Position numbers and translations under genes: made by a program
Notes under the pieces: model-generated
Databases searched by the model: none
The model's input: the letters and a program-made list of their open reading frames with translations, nothing else
What the model was told of the DNA's origin: nothing
In this document: positions 19,733-30,377 of the stretch, piece by piece
Numbering within the stretch: position 1 is the first letter of the stretch
Layout: every line of letters starts with the position of its first letter
Assembly (NCBI GenBank): GCA_019059635.1
Contig: JAGVRJ010000013.1
Coordinates: forward strand, 868,001 to 932,000
Source of the DNA: Proales similis
Taxonomy: Eukaryota; Rotifera; Eurotatoria; Ploima; Proalidae
Direction of reading: 5' to 3'
DNA length: 64,000 nt

Positions 19733-22700
19733 CGCAGATTGGCCCAATGTGTTTCGCTTTGTGTTCACCACCACAGCCTTAGAACTGGTTTGGCTCAGTC
19801 GATAACCGGTTGTTGTCAAAGGACACAAACCGCATTTCGATTTTAGGATTTTAGGATTACAAACAGGCGAATACTGTTCGCTGTTTGCTTGCAGGTAGAT
19901 TTCACCAGGAGGCATTTTCGGCTCTTGAAAAAGTGCAAAAACAAAACGCTGCGCTCACAGCCATTACGCGATCTATTTGCGCTTGTACAACAACCAAAGT
20001 CACAAAAGTCAAAAGTTGCACTCAGCGACGGTTGTCAACCTCGCCCGCACCAGCAGCAGCGATTTGTGAACAGCACTGGCTTGAGATCACACGGCCACGA
20101 GCAAACACATTAAGCGGCGTTGGGTGCTGACGCGTTCTGTTTTGTAAGGTAGGGCACCAGAGTTGGCAATCTCGATTGAAATGGAATCAACAATCGAGCC
20201 AAATAATTGTTGACTAAATTAATATTTTTTAACTTGCGAGTGTGAATTCACATGAACTGGAGTAGTAGGTAATGATCGAAGAAACGGGGGCCCTGGCGGC
20301 GCTGGTCGTTCGGTTACGCAATAGTTTATTCTTGCTTTAATCATTTGCAATTGACTTTGAAGTAAATGAACTGAAATGCGTCACAGTCTATCTTTGCCAT
20401 ATTTCATTCGCTTAATCGCAGTGATTGTAAAAATAAAGTTTGTGTTGTAGAGCGCTGCACAAATCGCACATTGCGCTCAACACAATCGCCTTTCTGTTCG
20501 TGTTTACTCAGCGCCTAACAATCCAAAAGAAAGCGCCACAGAGAGAGAGAGAAAAAAAGGTGAACTTGGCGCACAGTCACCGCTTCTCATGAACACCTAT
20601 TCGGCGCAATTGTACACCGATTGCATTGGTCGGGTCATCGCTGCGCGAATTAATCAATGTCGAATGAACAAGAGAAGCGCGCATTGTTTTGCTAGTGAAA
20701 GCCAAAGTCAACTGTTATTACGTAAATTACGTGAATTATTATTTGTGCTCGCTTGAGTCAAGAGTCAAAAGACGTACCAAAGTCGGAGAGAGAGAGAGAG
20801 AAAGGCGAGTCAATGAGAGTGAATCGGTGTTTGTGATGGCGCCCACTTTTCGTGTTCGTGTTGGGCACAAAAAAGGCAATAGCTCATTTCCTGAGAAAAA
20901 AAACGCCAACTCTCGTTTCGGGCTTCTTTTCATTCTTCTATTTTTTTATTTGACTTCTCATTTCAATGAAATTAAAGCGTTTATACGCAAGTTGTAGAGT
21001 GAAAGCGTGAAAAACAGCCCTGACTGGTTGCCTGCCTGCTTGGATGCCGTACTCGATTTATTGGCTTTTCTCGCAGCACTGTTCACAAAGCATTGTAGAA
21101 GAGAAAGAAAAAAGGCAGCGAGAAAAAGAGAAACATGTTACATAACAAATAAGTCAATAGAAATGTAATTTAAATCAAATTCCAGTGCAAGTAGGCAATC
21201 AAGCCAACACAGGTCTATTTAAACGGCATGTGAATTGTGTTCCATGACACGATTTTGATTTCAAATCACATTTCGGTCTCAAATTTGCATCTTGTTCATG
21301 CCACTGTACACGGGCGCTTTATTTGCGAGCCACACGTTTGTTTGAAGTGAATCGATCGAGCCGGCACTTAGACTTGGCTCGATTTGTTGAGACACGCGTC
21401 GACAGCAGTTGAAAAGTCGATTGGGTCGATATTTGTCATTTCAGTTGCTCATTAAGTCTCAGGCGTCACCTTTTAGCTATGTCGCCTCAGAATGCATTCA
21501 GCTAAGATGACGGCGTTGTGTCTAATTGGACCATGTCTGGCAAGCAGAGATTTCAATCAAATATCTTGATTTTTGAAGTAACTATCTAGTGAACTAAAGC
21601 TCAATCAATGCAGGAATGAATATCAATTAGGAGGAGTTGAACAGACCTGGCTGCAGAGAAGAACTAGTAGAAGGTGTTCGAGCTGCCTATTTTGGTCCCC
21701 ATCCTCCCCCATCGTAAACGTCCCCTTAATGAGGCCTTCAAGATTTTTCTTCAGATGTTTGAGCCGATGACGCAACCGTATCGCATCAATAGCAAAGTTA
21801 ATTGAATAGAGAATTCTATGTACACTCTTATTATTGTCGATGGGATCATTCATCTAAAATAGTTGGCGTTCTAATTTTTATTCTTAACTTCATTCATCAC
21901 CTCTCGAGCGGATCGTTGGTCCTTTTCTCTCTCTCTCTCTGCCTCTCTCTGTGTCTCTATCAACCTTGCGTATTTGCTTTCGGACGCTTTATTGTCAATT
22001 GCTGCTCATTCTCTCTCTCTCTCACTTTTTTCCAATTTTTTTTTCGTCTCCATTTCGTTCTTTTCTTTCCTCTCTCTTTATTCGCTTGTCCGTCATTTTA
22101 GTTTTCATTTTCCTTTTTCGCTCCTTTTTTTTTCTTTTCACTGCTCATTTCTATGCCGAGTCCGGGCTTAACTCGTTCAAACAGTGCTCTCTGTCGCTGC
22201 TGTCTGAGTCTAAAAATAGGAACATTTAACGAAGCATTCGTTCTTCAATTCAAATAATAGAGAACGGTTGAGCCCGTGCGTGTGTGTGTGTGTGGCGCCT
22301 GTGACCTGTTAGTGCTGTGCCGTCTGTGTGCACATCTATTGTGCGTGCAAGTTGCATGTTGTCTTAAGAAAAATGCCATTCTTACATGAGCGCATCATTT
22401 TTGACGCCGCTTGTCTATTCGAGCTCATCTAATCTTATTAGCAAGCAGCAACAGCAGCGGCAGCTCACCTTTGTCTTTCGACATTTCCAAGCGGCCTCTC
22501 TTCAAACATTCGATTATTAGCCAAATTGGCTTAAATTACATAATCTCTAATGGATTGTTAAATAGAAATCTGAACACGGGTCTTAATAAGCAAGTGAAAG
22601 TGATATTCACTCGTCGTTTCTAATTTGCCGCGTTCTCTTTTCGAAGCGACTCTTCTTGCTTGGCCCACTCCTACACCCCTCCTTCACCTACACAGGCGGC

Positions 22701-23496
22701 CACAATTTGCGCCCTTGACTCGAAACGGGAACACAAGCGAGACGGATTTGCGACACTCACTTCTCCTCTATTCGACCCCTGCTCCAGCTTTTCTCTCTTT
22801 ATTTTGCCCTATTGTAGTTGTTTGTGCAATTCGTTTGCAGCAATTTACAGAGCAAGTAAACTAATCCTCCTCGCTTCTCAAATTCATTGTTCGTTCAGCT
22901 CGACGGCCATTGTTTCTTGTTTGGCGTTTTGAATGCCACATCATCCATCGAGCGAGCATATTTAGGATTCTGCACAACTCAAATCTGAATGTGTCGCTTT
23001 TCATTTTGGACGCTCATTTCTCTTTTCCTCTAGTTTATCGCCATCTCTGTTTGCAGCTCTGCATGAACGCGCCCGCGCGTGTGTGTGTGCACCACTTGGC
23101 GCATTCAAAGTCACTTTCTCGCCTTTTGACGCTGTTTTTAAAGGATTAAAGAGGCTGTGTACCAAACATCGGTGATTAATTGGCATTTATTGTCTGTGCA
23201 TGTTTTTATTTGGGAACAGCTCAAGACGCAAACAGCAGACCGCCTCAAACTGAACGATTCCACCATGACGCCTGCGTGCTAGTGTTTGCCATGGAATTTT
23301 CTCCGTTTGTCGATTGTCTCGATTTCTTCATTTAGACTGTCGCCCTCCTATTTAAGCTGTGTCCTTCGTCTGTCTTGAAGCTTTGGTTCTTTTGAATTTT
23401 CCCCGTTTTTGCGATTCTCATTCTCGCCAATCTGTTCGTGTCTAGACCAAATCCGAACGCAGTCAGCAATAGACCAGAAAAACAAGAAAAGAGGAA
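19733..23496. other. Long gene-poor region
   Basis: Nearly 3.8 kb, one of the longest stretches in the window without a supported gene. It has pyrimidine-rich tracts at about 21925-22140, a (TG)n run near 22280-22293 and purine-rich (GA)n patches near 20540 and 20785. Short open frames in it are low-complexity and unconvincing. It may hold upstream exons or control elements of the gene starting at 23497. Confidence 0.4.
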
Positions 23497-26372
23497 ATGT
23501 CCTACTTGACCAGCACCAGTTTTATAAACAACACAACCTCGACCTACAGCTACATGAACGGCTCGCCGAGCTACTCAAACAGCGAGAACTATTACCGCAA
23601 CCGAGTGAGAAGCTCGTCTAATCTGGCCAACTCGTTCTCGTCTCGAGATCGATCATACTACGTGCCACCGGCCCCCTTCTCGAGCCTTTCAAGGCGACCA
23701 TTGGCGTCGTCGTTGAGCAGTCGACGAAATGACGATCTGAGCAAGAGCAGCACCGAGATAAACATTGAGACACGAACAGACGATTCGAACTTGAACTTCG
23801 ATCAGAAGACCAAAATCACTTTGATCGAAGACAATGACGACCAGCGATCTTCAAGTCGCCGAGTGCCGCTCAGCCGAGCCAACAAGCGAGCGGACTCAGC
23901 CTCGGGCTCGTTCAGATTAGAGTTGACCGACGAGTTCACCACCAATCCGCGCGATCTTGACAAGAGCACAGTGATCACCACGACCGGAGTGAGCTCTACC
24001 TCGCCGGGGCCACTTAGAAAGACCTTTAGATCGACCGAGCATCTGCAAATTGAGACGAATGGCATCACCGATAGCACAGAGACTGAGCTAACGATCGAGA
24101 AGAGCAGTCCGGCGCGAGCCGCCTCTTCTCGTCAGTCTCCAGCGTCGGCCAGCTCTCAGCAGTCCAGCGGCGGCCTTCGATACAACTTGAGCGACAACGT
24201 GAGCATGAGCGCTGAAATGAAGCCCCTAGCGGCCACATCAGCCGATCCCGAACTTATCGCATCGGCCATTTCAAACATTCAACTTACGCACGACGATGAC
24301 CTCACCACCCAAGTCGACTACCATTTGAACGAAGTAAGTCGAAACGCAAATATTAATAATCGCTCGTCGATGGCCGCTCGGTCCTGATCGCTCATCCACA
24401 GCCGATAAGGTCCTGCAGTCACACCACGCTCTTTGATTTCTCCAATGCGCTCGCTCAATCATTCAGTTTCTGCATCTGCTTCTCTTTCTCTCTTCTGTTT
24501 GAGTCGGCCATTGTTTTTGTTGGTTCAAGCGCGAAAAAAAAATGAAAATATTGAATCAGTGAATGACGATGAAGGCCTCCACTCGAACCTTCAAGTGCTA
24601 AATATTGAGTTTACAAAATGCGAGATGCCCGAACGGTGCGCAGCTCGTTCAAGCTTGAATTGACCAAAAAGGTAGAGAGAAAACAAAATGCAGCAAAATG
24701 GAATTTTGTGAAGAGAAATGCAGGCTAGCGCCTCAGTTGCTGGGAGAAATAATACGACGAAATGAAAAGGCCAAGTGTAAATAGAGAAAGGCAGAGAGAG
24801 AGAGAGAGAGAGACAGAGAGCAGAGGACAGAAGAATGAGAGCGAATGAACGAGTGAGAGCAGACAATATCGGGCCAGTAAAATGCTCCAAATGACAATCG
24901 AGTCATCATCATTCTATCTTTCAGTCATTCACTTAGCCACTTTGCCTGGCCGCGTTTCAAATGCGAGCTTTAATGGCGCCAGTTCACAAGCAGCAGACGC
25001 ATTCGCTCTCATGTCTAGTTGGCCATATCTAATCGGGCGTATCCATGCTCGTTTTAATTGAGTTCGCTCTGAAATCAAATTGAAATTTGCTCGCCAATTT
25101 ATGGACTGACTGCGCCTGCCTAATCTGCTTGTCTCGGCCAGTTAATTATATGTTATGCAATTTGTGCCTATTCAGAGATTTTTTAGTTTTTTTTTCCATT
25201 TAAGTAAATATTATTTAACCAGCAGGCGCACAGAGCGAAGCAGAAGAGATTGCTAGGCGTGTGACGGTAATGGTGCTGGGAATAAACGAAAAAGAAAAAT
25301 TAAAAGAAACAGAAATCGGGCCGTTGTGGTTTCTTTTTTTTTTACTCAAAGCAGACACATTGTAACATGGAGTGAAAAACAGAGAAAGAGAGCGAGCATC
25401 AGAGAGAGAGAGAGAGAGAGAGGCCGACTGGGCGCTGTGTTTGAAACGCATGAGCAGATTGTTGCAGAAAGTGTTGGAGTTACGCAACCTGCTACTCTGG
25501 CAGCTACTTCGGCTTGAATTTGCTTTGGTCTTAGAAAATAGAGAATTTCTTATTCGGCACTAGGCCCGTTATGTCGACTCTGGCTCTTAATTGCTTGTTG
25601 TGCAAATATTCGCCAATCGAGCACACAGAGCGAAAGTTGCGATTGTTTCTTTAATTAAATAAAACTCAATTGCGCTTAGGTCGACAACAGGATGATATGC
25701 AAGGGACGTCAAGTTGAAGTGGACAGCTATGACATGCAGGCCAAGTCGGGCCTTATCGCCAAGTGTGTGCACATAAGCCAGCTGCTGCGCGACGCCGGAT
25801 TCTCCGACTCGAATCTTGAGAGCGATCCGAGCTTCAGCTCGGAGGGCAAGGCGCTTCTACTGTTCAAGGAGCAGAGCGACGCGCAGCAGTTTGCCCGACA
25901 CCACAGCGGCAAGTTCAGCGTCTCGATCGACGATCAGGAAAATTCAAAGAAGAATGTCAGCTTCAATGACAACGCGCAATCAGGCAGCCGAAGCGACGAG
26001 AGCCGTGGTCGTTCCATATTGAAGAGCAATGGCAATCTGCGAAACTCAAAGTCCACCGACGCCCTGAACTCAAAAGGTGGCGCCATTTCAGTCAGCACCG
26101 ACAACTCGGCCAAGGCTGACGGCTTTGAAATTCTGGTAAGTAACCGGTTTGAATCCGGTTGCTGTTGATCAAATTGACCGTTTCTTGCATTCAAGACAAT
26201 CCGTGCCAAGCTTAAGCAAAGAGTGGGCCAGAACCGATCGAAGCAAGTGACTCTGGGCGACATCGACTTGATCATGCGAAACGTAGTGACCATCATTCAA
26301 GACGAGTTCATGAAGCGATTTCCGTCTGCTCCTTCTGTGCAGAACGAATCGTCGTCGCGATTGGTCAGATAA
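23497..26372 (+). CDS. Ser-rich protein of unknown family, 489 residues
   Basis: Three exons, 23497-24333, 25680-26135 and 26196-26372, all phase 0. The first intron (about 1.35 kb) is far longer than typical here. The N-terminal two thirds is disordered, rich in Ser, Thr, Arg and Tyr, resembling the head of a filament protein in composition. Around residues 280-355 is a more ordered stretch (MICKGRQVEVDSY, GLIAKCVHISQLLRDAGF, ALLLFKEQSDAQQFARHH), and the last 60 residues contain a helical region (TIRAKLKQRVGQ, DIDLIMRNVVTIIQDEFM). No domain I can name. Many RSxS-type sites suggest phosphorylation. Consistent phase across three exons and strong codon continuity support it as real; function is unknown. 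A small hairpin lies just inside the second intron. Confidence 0.7.
24334..25679 (+). other. Long first intron of the unknown Ser-rich gene
   Basis: GTAAGT donor and TTAG acceptor. It includes (GA)n runs near 24797-24812 and 25401-25422, and several T/A-rich blocks. No coding region is supported inside it. Intron length and repeats suggest it may carry regulatory elements, but nothing specific was recognised. Confidence 0.5.
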
Positions 26373-27193
26373 GTCTCTGTCCAACACCCGCAAGCTTTCT
26401 TTGTTGCATAATTCGTTTCCCATTCTCTCTCTCTTCTTCATTTTCTGTTTCTTTCATTTTTAAGCAATTTTCATCTCTTGCATTCGATCGCCATATTCGC
26501 GATTGCTCTCCGCATTGGAGCTGGTCCCGACCGCTTGTTGTTTCTCATCAAGCATTCAACAGCTCCGATCCGGCCATGTTCATTTTGTTTTTCCTTTTGC
26601 CAGGAAGGATATTGGCTGCAGGCTTTCTACTAGACTAGACAAGCAAGCGCCCGCTTGCATTTAGAATTCGCTTCGAGTTCATTCACTTCTTGGCTTTTAG
26701 CGGCGCAAGAAGATATTTGGGCCATTTCTTGAACGCACAGCTCGTTTTTACTCTTCGCCCGAGCACTGACCAGTCTAAGGAGCCGATACGGTTCATGAAA
26801 ACATGAAAACAGTTGGAATTGAGAAAAGCGTCGAGCAGAACTGCTTTCGCTTATTCCAGCTCTCTCTTCTTATCTTTGTCCGCTTTCCTCTCTTTCTCTC
26901 TATACTTGTGTCTTAGTGCTATCCCATTTCTTATTTTCGCCATGTTTAGCTTAAAATAGAACCCGATCGGATTCAGATATTTTTTTATAAAAGAGGCTTC
27001 AACACAAACACTTGCGCGCTGTTATTTCTTCTATTTCTGTTGTAATGGGCTGCAGGAGAGAATGAGCGAGAGAAAACAGAAAAATGACGCTCTTCAGGGT
27101 CGAAATATTGCACTTGCAAGTTTTTAATTTCTTCTGCCTGCTTCTCGTTTTAGGGGCTTCTCATTGTTCGCAGGCTCGGTGCCTTAAGCAATT
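26373..27193. other. Intergenic region
   Basis: T-rich, with pyrimidine tracts at 26400-26460 and 26865-26905. No clear AATAAA follows the stop of the upstream gene. A CAG acceptor-like site near 27177 precedes the next start codon by about 20 bases. Confidence 0.4.
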
Positions 27194-27775
27194 ATGCAAG
27201 AATGGATTTTGGAGTATAGACAGCGTAATCAGAGCATGCCGGCCTCCATGCGCACACCTGATAAAGGGCATTCGGGTATTCAAACCGCGGCGCCAGTCGT
27301 TTCAAGGGCTTCGACTTGCTCTTCTAGCGAGTCGATATTATCTGAAGCTGAACAGTCGCGTCCTTGTCACCCGTCCGAGTTGGATGCTGAGATTGAACGA
27401 GAGTCTTACAACAGTGCCGAACTGGCCGCCTCCTTAGTGACACTCTCGGCGAATCGAAGCCAAGCTAGCGTGTACCGGGAGCGGTCGGTTAAAAATTGCC
27501 CGGCCAGCTCTTGCCACGATCGAATAGACGACGAAAAGTTAAAAGAGTTGGACAGCTTCATTGAGTTTGTAAGACACCATCCTCACTTTATCGACTCGGT
27601 CCTGAGCCAAGAGCATAAGCAAGAGTTCACCTTTCACATGGATCATCTAATTCGGCTCAAGCACACTTGTCAACGGGCGGTTGAAGATTTAAACGAGACA
27701 AGCAAAAAGAAGTTTGTAAACAGCCTGGCCAAATGGGATCGCTTTGCCCATCAGTCCAGTCGAGTCGAAAAGTAG
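27194..27775 (+). CDS. Unknown helical protein, 193 residues
   Basis: One open exon. The product has an N-terminal helix (MQEWILEYRQRNQ), a Ser-rich middle with SSSESILSEAEQ, and a C-terminal half that looks alpha-helical (ELDSFIEFVRHHPHFIDSVL, HMDHLIRLKHTCQRAVEDL). No known family comes to mind. A splice acceptor-like TTCGCAG sits about 15 bases before the ATG, suggesting a spliced leader or 5' UTR exon. AATAAA follows 58 bases after the stop. Another frame is open across 27084-27437 with a signal-peptide-like start; the longer frame described here is preferred because of its length and its close poly(A) signal. Confidence 0.6.
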   Translation: MQEWILEYRQRNQSMPASMRTPDKGHSGIQTAAPVVSRASTCSSSESILSEAEQSRPCHPSELDAEIERESYNSAELAASLVTLSANRSQASVYRERSVKNCPASSCHDRIDDEKLKELDSFIEFVRHHPHFIDSVLSQEHKQEFTFHMDHLIRLKHTCQRAVEDLNETSKKKFVNSLAKWDRFAHQSSRVEK

Positions 27776-27832
27776 AAGCGGTGAGCCAAGTCACTTGTGA
27801 AAAATGCGTTTTCATTAAAAAAAAAAGCAAAA

Positions 27833-27838
27833 AATAAA
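27833..27838 (+). terminator. Poly(A) signal of the 27194-27775 gene
   Basis: AATAAA 58 bases after the stop codon. Confidence 0.6.
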
Positions 27839-28789
27839 CTGAGACCAAACATAACAATCAAATGAGTAGCACTTGAAAAGAGGCCAATTGACCAAGCAGA
27901 TTAAATTATTTGGGGCGGGCGAACGAGCAATCTGGAGTGGAGCGAGTCGAAATTTAGCAGAAAAGGATTCAAAAGAGTCGGTAGAGTACTTTTGCGTTTA
28001 GATAATTGAGGCTTTGAGCGAGCAACTCGTGCCGACGACGATAAGGATCAGAGTGGGCTCTTTCAGAACATTGAGAGGCGAGAGGCGGTCGCTCATTGAT
28101 ATCGTGCAAATCTAATTCTAATCGTACATTCCGGCGTCCGATCTATTGACTATACTGGCTAGCTATCAATGGCCAGCTCTCACGCACAACGCAATCTGCA
28201 GGCCACAAGCAGAGTCACTGAGGCGCACCAGTGCATCTTGAAATATATATTCTAGTCGATTAGACGGCAGTAAATCACTCGCCTGGCATAATCGTTCGCT
28301 CGTTGATTCGCTCGCCTTGGCCTAGAGCATGCGAGCCAGACCTGTTGCGCCCCTGAAAGGCCACACACAAAGCCGTGTATTTGTAGCATTTGCACAATCG
28401 CGATCTGCTGCAAGGAATCGTCCAACTAAACAACCATCGTCTATTCAATGATCATGAGCGCACAGATTTGTATTATTATTATTATTGGTATTCTTGATCT
28501 ATCAATAAGATGCCAGTCAACGCCTATCGTATAACTTCTGATTGAGAGCGCTCGTATTTCATTTTTACGCAATCTTGATGGATCAGGGTTTTGGAGGGCG
28601 CACCAGAGAGAGAGAGATTAAGGAACTGGTGCAGCGAATGCCAAGGATTTCATTCGTGACCTATTGGCCACCCGTCGTTCATCATCTAGTTTGCCCGAGC
28701 TGCAAGCCAAAGGCCATTTGGTTTTCTTTTTTTTTTTTCAGATCCGATTCTCAACTATTTTTTCTCTCCTCTTAGAGTAGAATAGACTA
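27839..28789. other. Intergenic region and 5' UTR of the CRIB gene
   Basis: No supported coding region. A (TTA)n-like run is near 28470-28485. A strong polypyrimidine tract ending in CTCTTAG at 28775 indicates that the downstream gene has a spliced 5' leader. Confidence 0.4.
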
Positions 28790-30109
28790 ATGCAGATCTC
28801 TGCAGTAGCGCCACGACCACCACCAGCGGCCGTCGTCAGTTCAGTTGTCGAGTTGTGTGAGGCGGCTCGAGCTGACGACTCGCGACCGAGCTATGTGTCC
28901 AAATTGGAGAAATTCATCCTGTGCGATAAGTCGATCGGGCAGGATGCTGATCTCGATGAAGCGGCGGCGGCGGCGTTCGAGATAAAATTTCGAGCGAGCC
29001 GAGAGCGTTCGTCCAGCACTTTTCTTCAGCCTGGCACACACAAGCAGAAAGAGTTCGCGGAGCTGAAGCTCGACTCCTCACCAAAAGCGAACGAGTCGAG
29101 TCGATGGAGCTATCAGGAGCTGAATGATATCAAACAGAAATTCATTTCACTCTTGTCCAAGCCGCCTAGACCCAGCAGTGGCTCAGCTCAAGCGAAAAGC
29201 GAAGCCAAAGGCGACAAAGCAGAGAATCTTGTTAAACTGAACCCAAACGAGCTGCTCAAAGTCAGACACTTTTACGCCAGCTTCGGCACCGAGCATTTAG
29301 TCTACGACTTTTACACGGCCTTATTCACTATTCCGCTTGACTCGCTCAAGGTAGAGGGCAGCCAACTGCCGCCGGGCCTATTCGCTGACATTGACTTTTC
29401 GCAGCAGTTCTGGCAGGCCACTGTCAAAGCAAACAGCTCCTTCTACTACGTGGGCGTTCCTCTTTGGCTGTGGAACAACGGATCTAACAGCCGCCGACTG
29501 AACAAACAGCTCAAGTTCACATTGGCCGAGAAAGGCACCGGATTCATTCTGTGGCAGGATCGAATTGATTTAAAGAGCTGTTTACGCATCATCATGATAA
29601 ACAGAGAATCGGGACAAGCGATGGACGTGACCGGGACCAGCTTGAGTGATCAGCCGTCTTCGGCCAGCTTGACCAGAGACGCCGGTCACAAACTCGACTA
29701 TGTGGTGAGTTTCAAAGCGTCAGACAGGAAGCAGCTGGTCATCTTGAGGTGCCAACGCAAGGAGCTCATGCTTCGACTCTTTACAGACTACCAGGCCATT
29801 CGGAAAAAGCTGACCACCAGTGCAGACAGCAAGAGTCGATCGATGCCGGTCTCGCTGGTGAAGAGAAGCACTCCAAACGAGCCGGTCGAAACAAGGAAAA
29901 AGAACACAATCGGATTCGTGCGGCAGAATTCAAATCGGCACAGCTTGGTCGCCAGACGTTGGTCACTCTACCTGAAGGACTCGATCAAACTCACGTCCGT
30001 CGACAACCATCAGAGCCGAATATCCAGTCCGTTCGCGTTCAAGCATGTCACTCATCTGAAGGACGCCGATAGAGAAAACTTGTTCTCATTAAGAAATCTG
30101 GTCGCCTGA
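28790..30109 (+). CDS. CRIB-motif protein, possibly with an EVH1/PH-like domain
   Basis: Single exon, 439 residues. The recognisable element is at the C terminus: ISSPFAFKHVTHL (about 411-423) fits the Cdc42/Rac-binding CRIB pattern ISxPxxFxHxxHV, with Leu where Val is usual and no Gly after it. The middle part (about 160-355) looks folded: LLKVRHFYASFG, FYYVGVPLWLWNN, GTGFILWQDRIDL, then a strand-rich section ending in a helix, LMLRLFTDYQAIRKK. That ending and the order domain-then-CRIB recall WASP-type EVH1 proteins, but no VCA or proline-rich region follows, so this is inference only. The first 150 residues are low complexity (Pro, Ala, Ser). Likely a Rho-family GTPase effector or adaptor. 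A splice acceptor lies 14 bases before the ATG. Ends tail to tail with the ankyrin/SOCS gene. Confidence 0.72.
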   Translation: MQISAVAPRPPPAAVVSSVVELCEAARADDSRPSYVSKLEKFILCDKSIGQDADLDEAAAAAFEIKFRASRERSSSTFLQPGTHKQKEFAELKLDSSPKANESSRWSYQELNDIKQKFISLLSKPPRPSSGSAQAKSEAKGDKAENLVKLNPNELLKVRHFYASFGTEHLVYDFYTALFTIPLDSLKVEGSQLPPGLFADIDFSQQFWQATVKANSSFYYVGVPLWLWNNGSNSRRLNKQLKFTLAEKGTGFILWQDRIDLKSCLRIIMINRESGQAMDVTGTSLSDQPSSASLTRDAGHKLDYVVSFKASDRKQLVILRCQRKELMLRLFTDYQAIRKKLTTSADSKSRSMPVSLVKRSTPNEPVETRKKNTIGFVRQNSNRHSLVARRWSLYLKDSIKLTSVDNHQSRISSPFAFKHVTHLKDADRENLFSLRNLVA

Positions 30110-30136
30110 CCAGCATGGCCTTGTCGTTTTCTTTTT

Positions 30137-30142
30137 AATAAA
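30137..30142 (+). terminator. Poly(A) signal of the CRIB gene
   Basis: AATAAA 27 bases after the stop codon. Confidence 0.6.
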
Positions 30143-30253
30143 TTAAACAGAGCTGCTTCGAATCTCCTTAAGCCCCCTCCCCTTGGCGGTGTCGAAAGTC
30201 GGAGAAGATGAAAGAAATCAAGCGAAAAGGCCGAGAAAAAAGAACAAGAATTT

Positions 30254-30259
30254 TTTATT
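30254..30259 (-). terminator. Poly(A) signal of the ankyrin/SOCS-box gene
   Basis: AATAAA on the minus strand about 120 bases after the stop at 30378. Confidence 0.6.
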
Positions 30260-30377
30260 TAAATTCCCGACTCGGGGAAGACTGAGAGGCCTAAACAGTG
30301 AATCTAGAAATCCATGTTTGCTTATTGATTGCAATTCAAGTAACAAAAAATAGAAATATTTTCGCTTTAAATGAAAA

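Noticed and set aside
20255-20275. GAGTAGTAGGTAATG stretch resembling let-7
   Set aside because: The seed does not match (let-7 begins TGAGGTAGT), and no precursor hairpin is evident.
26141-26159. tRNA T-arm-like hairpin
   Set aside because: No D-arm, anticodon arm or acceptor stem could be found around it.
28060-28085. GGCTCTTTCAGA motif recalling the histone mRNA 3' stem-loop
   Set aside because: The downstream half does not pair with the upstream half, and no histone gene is nearby.
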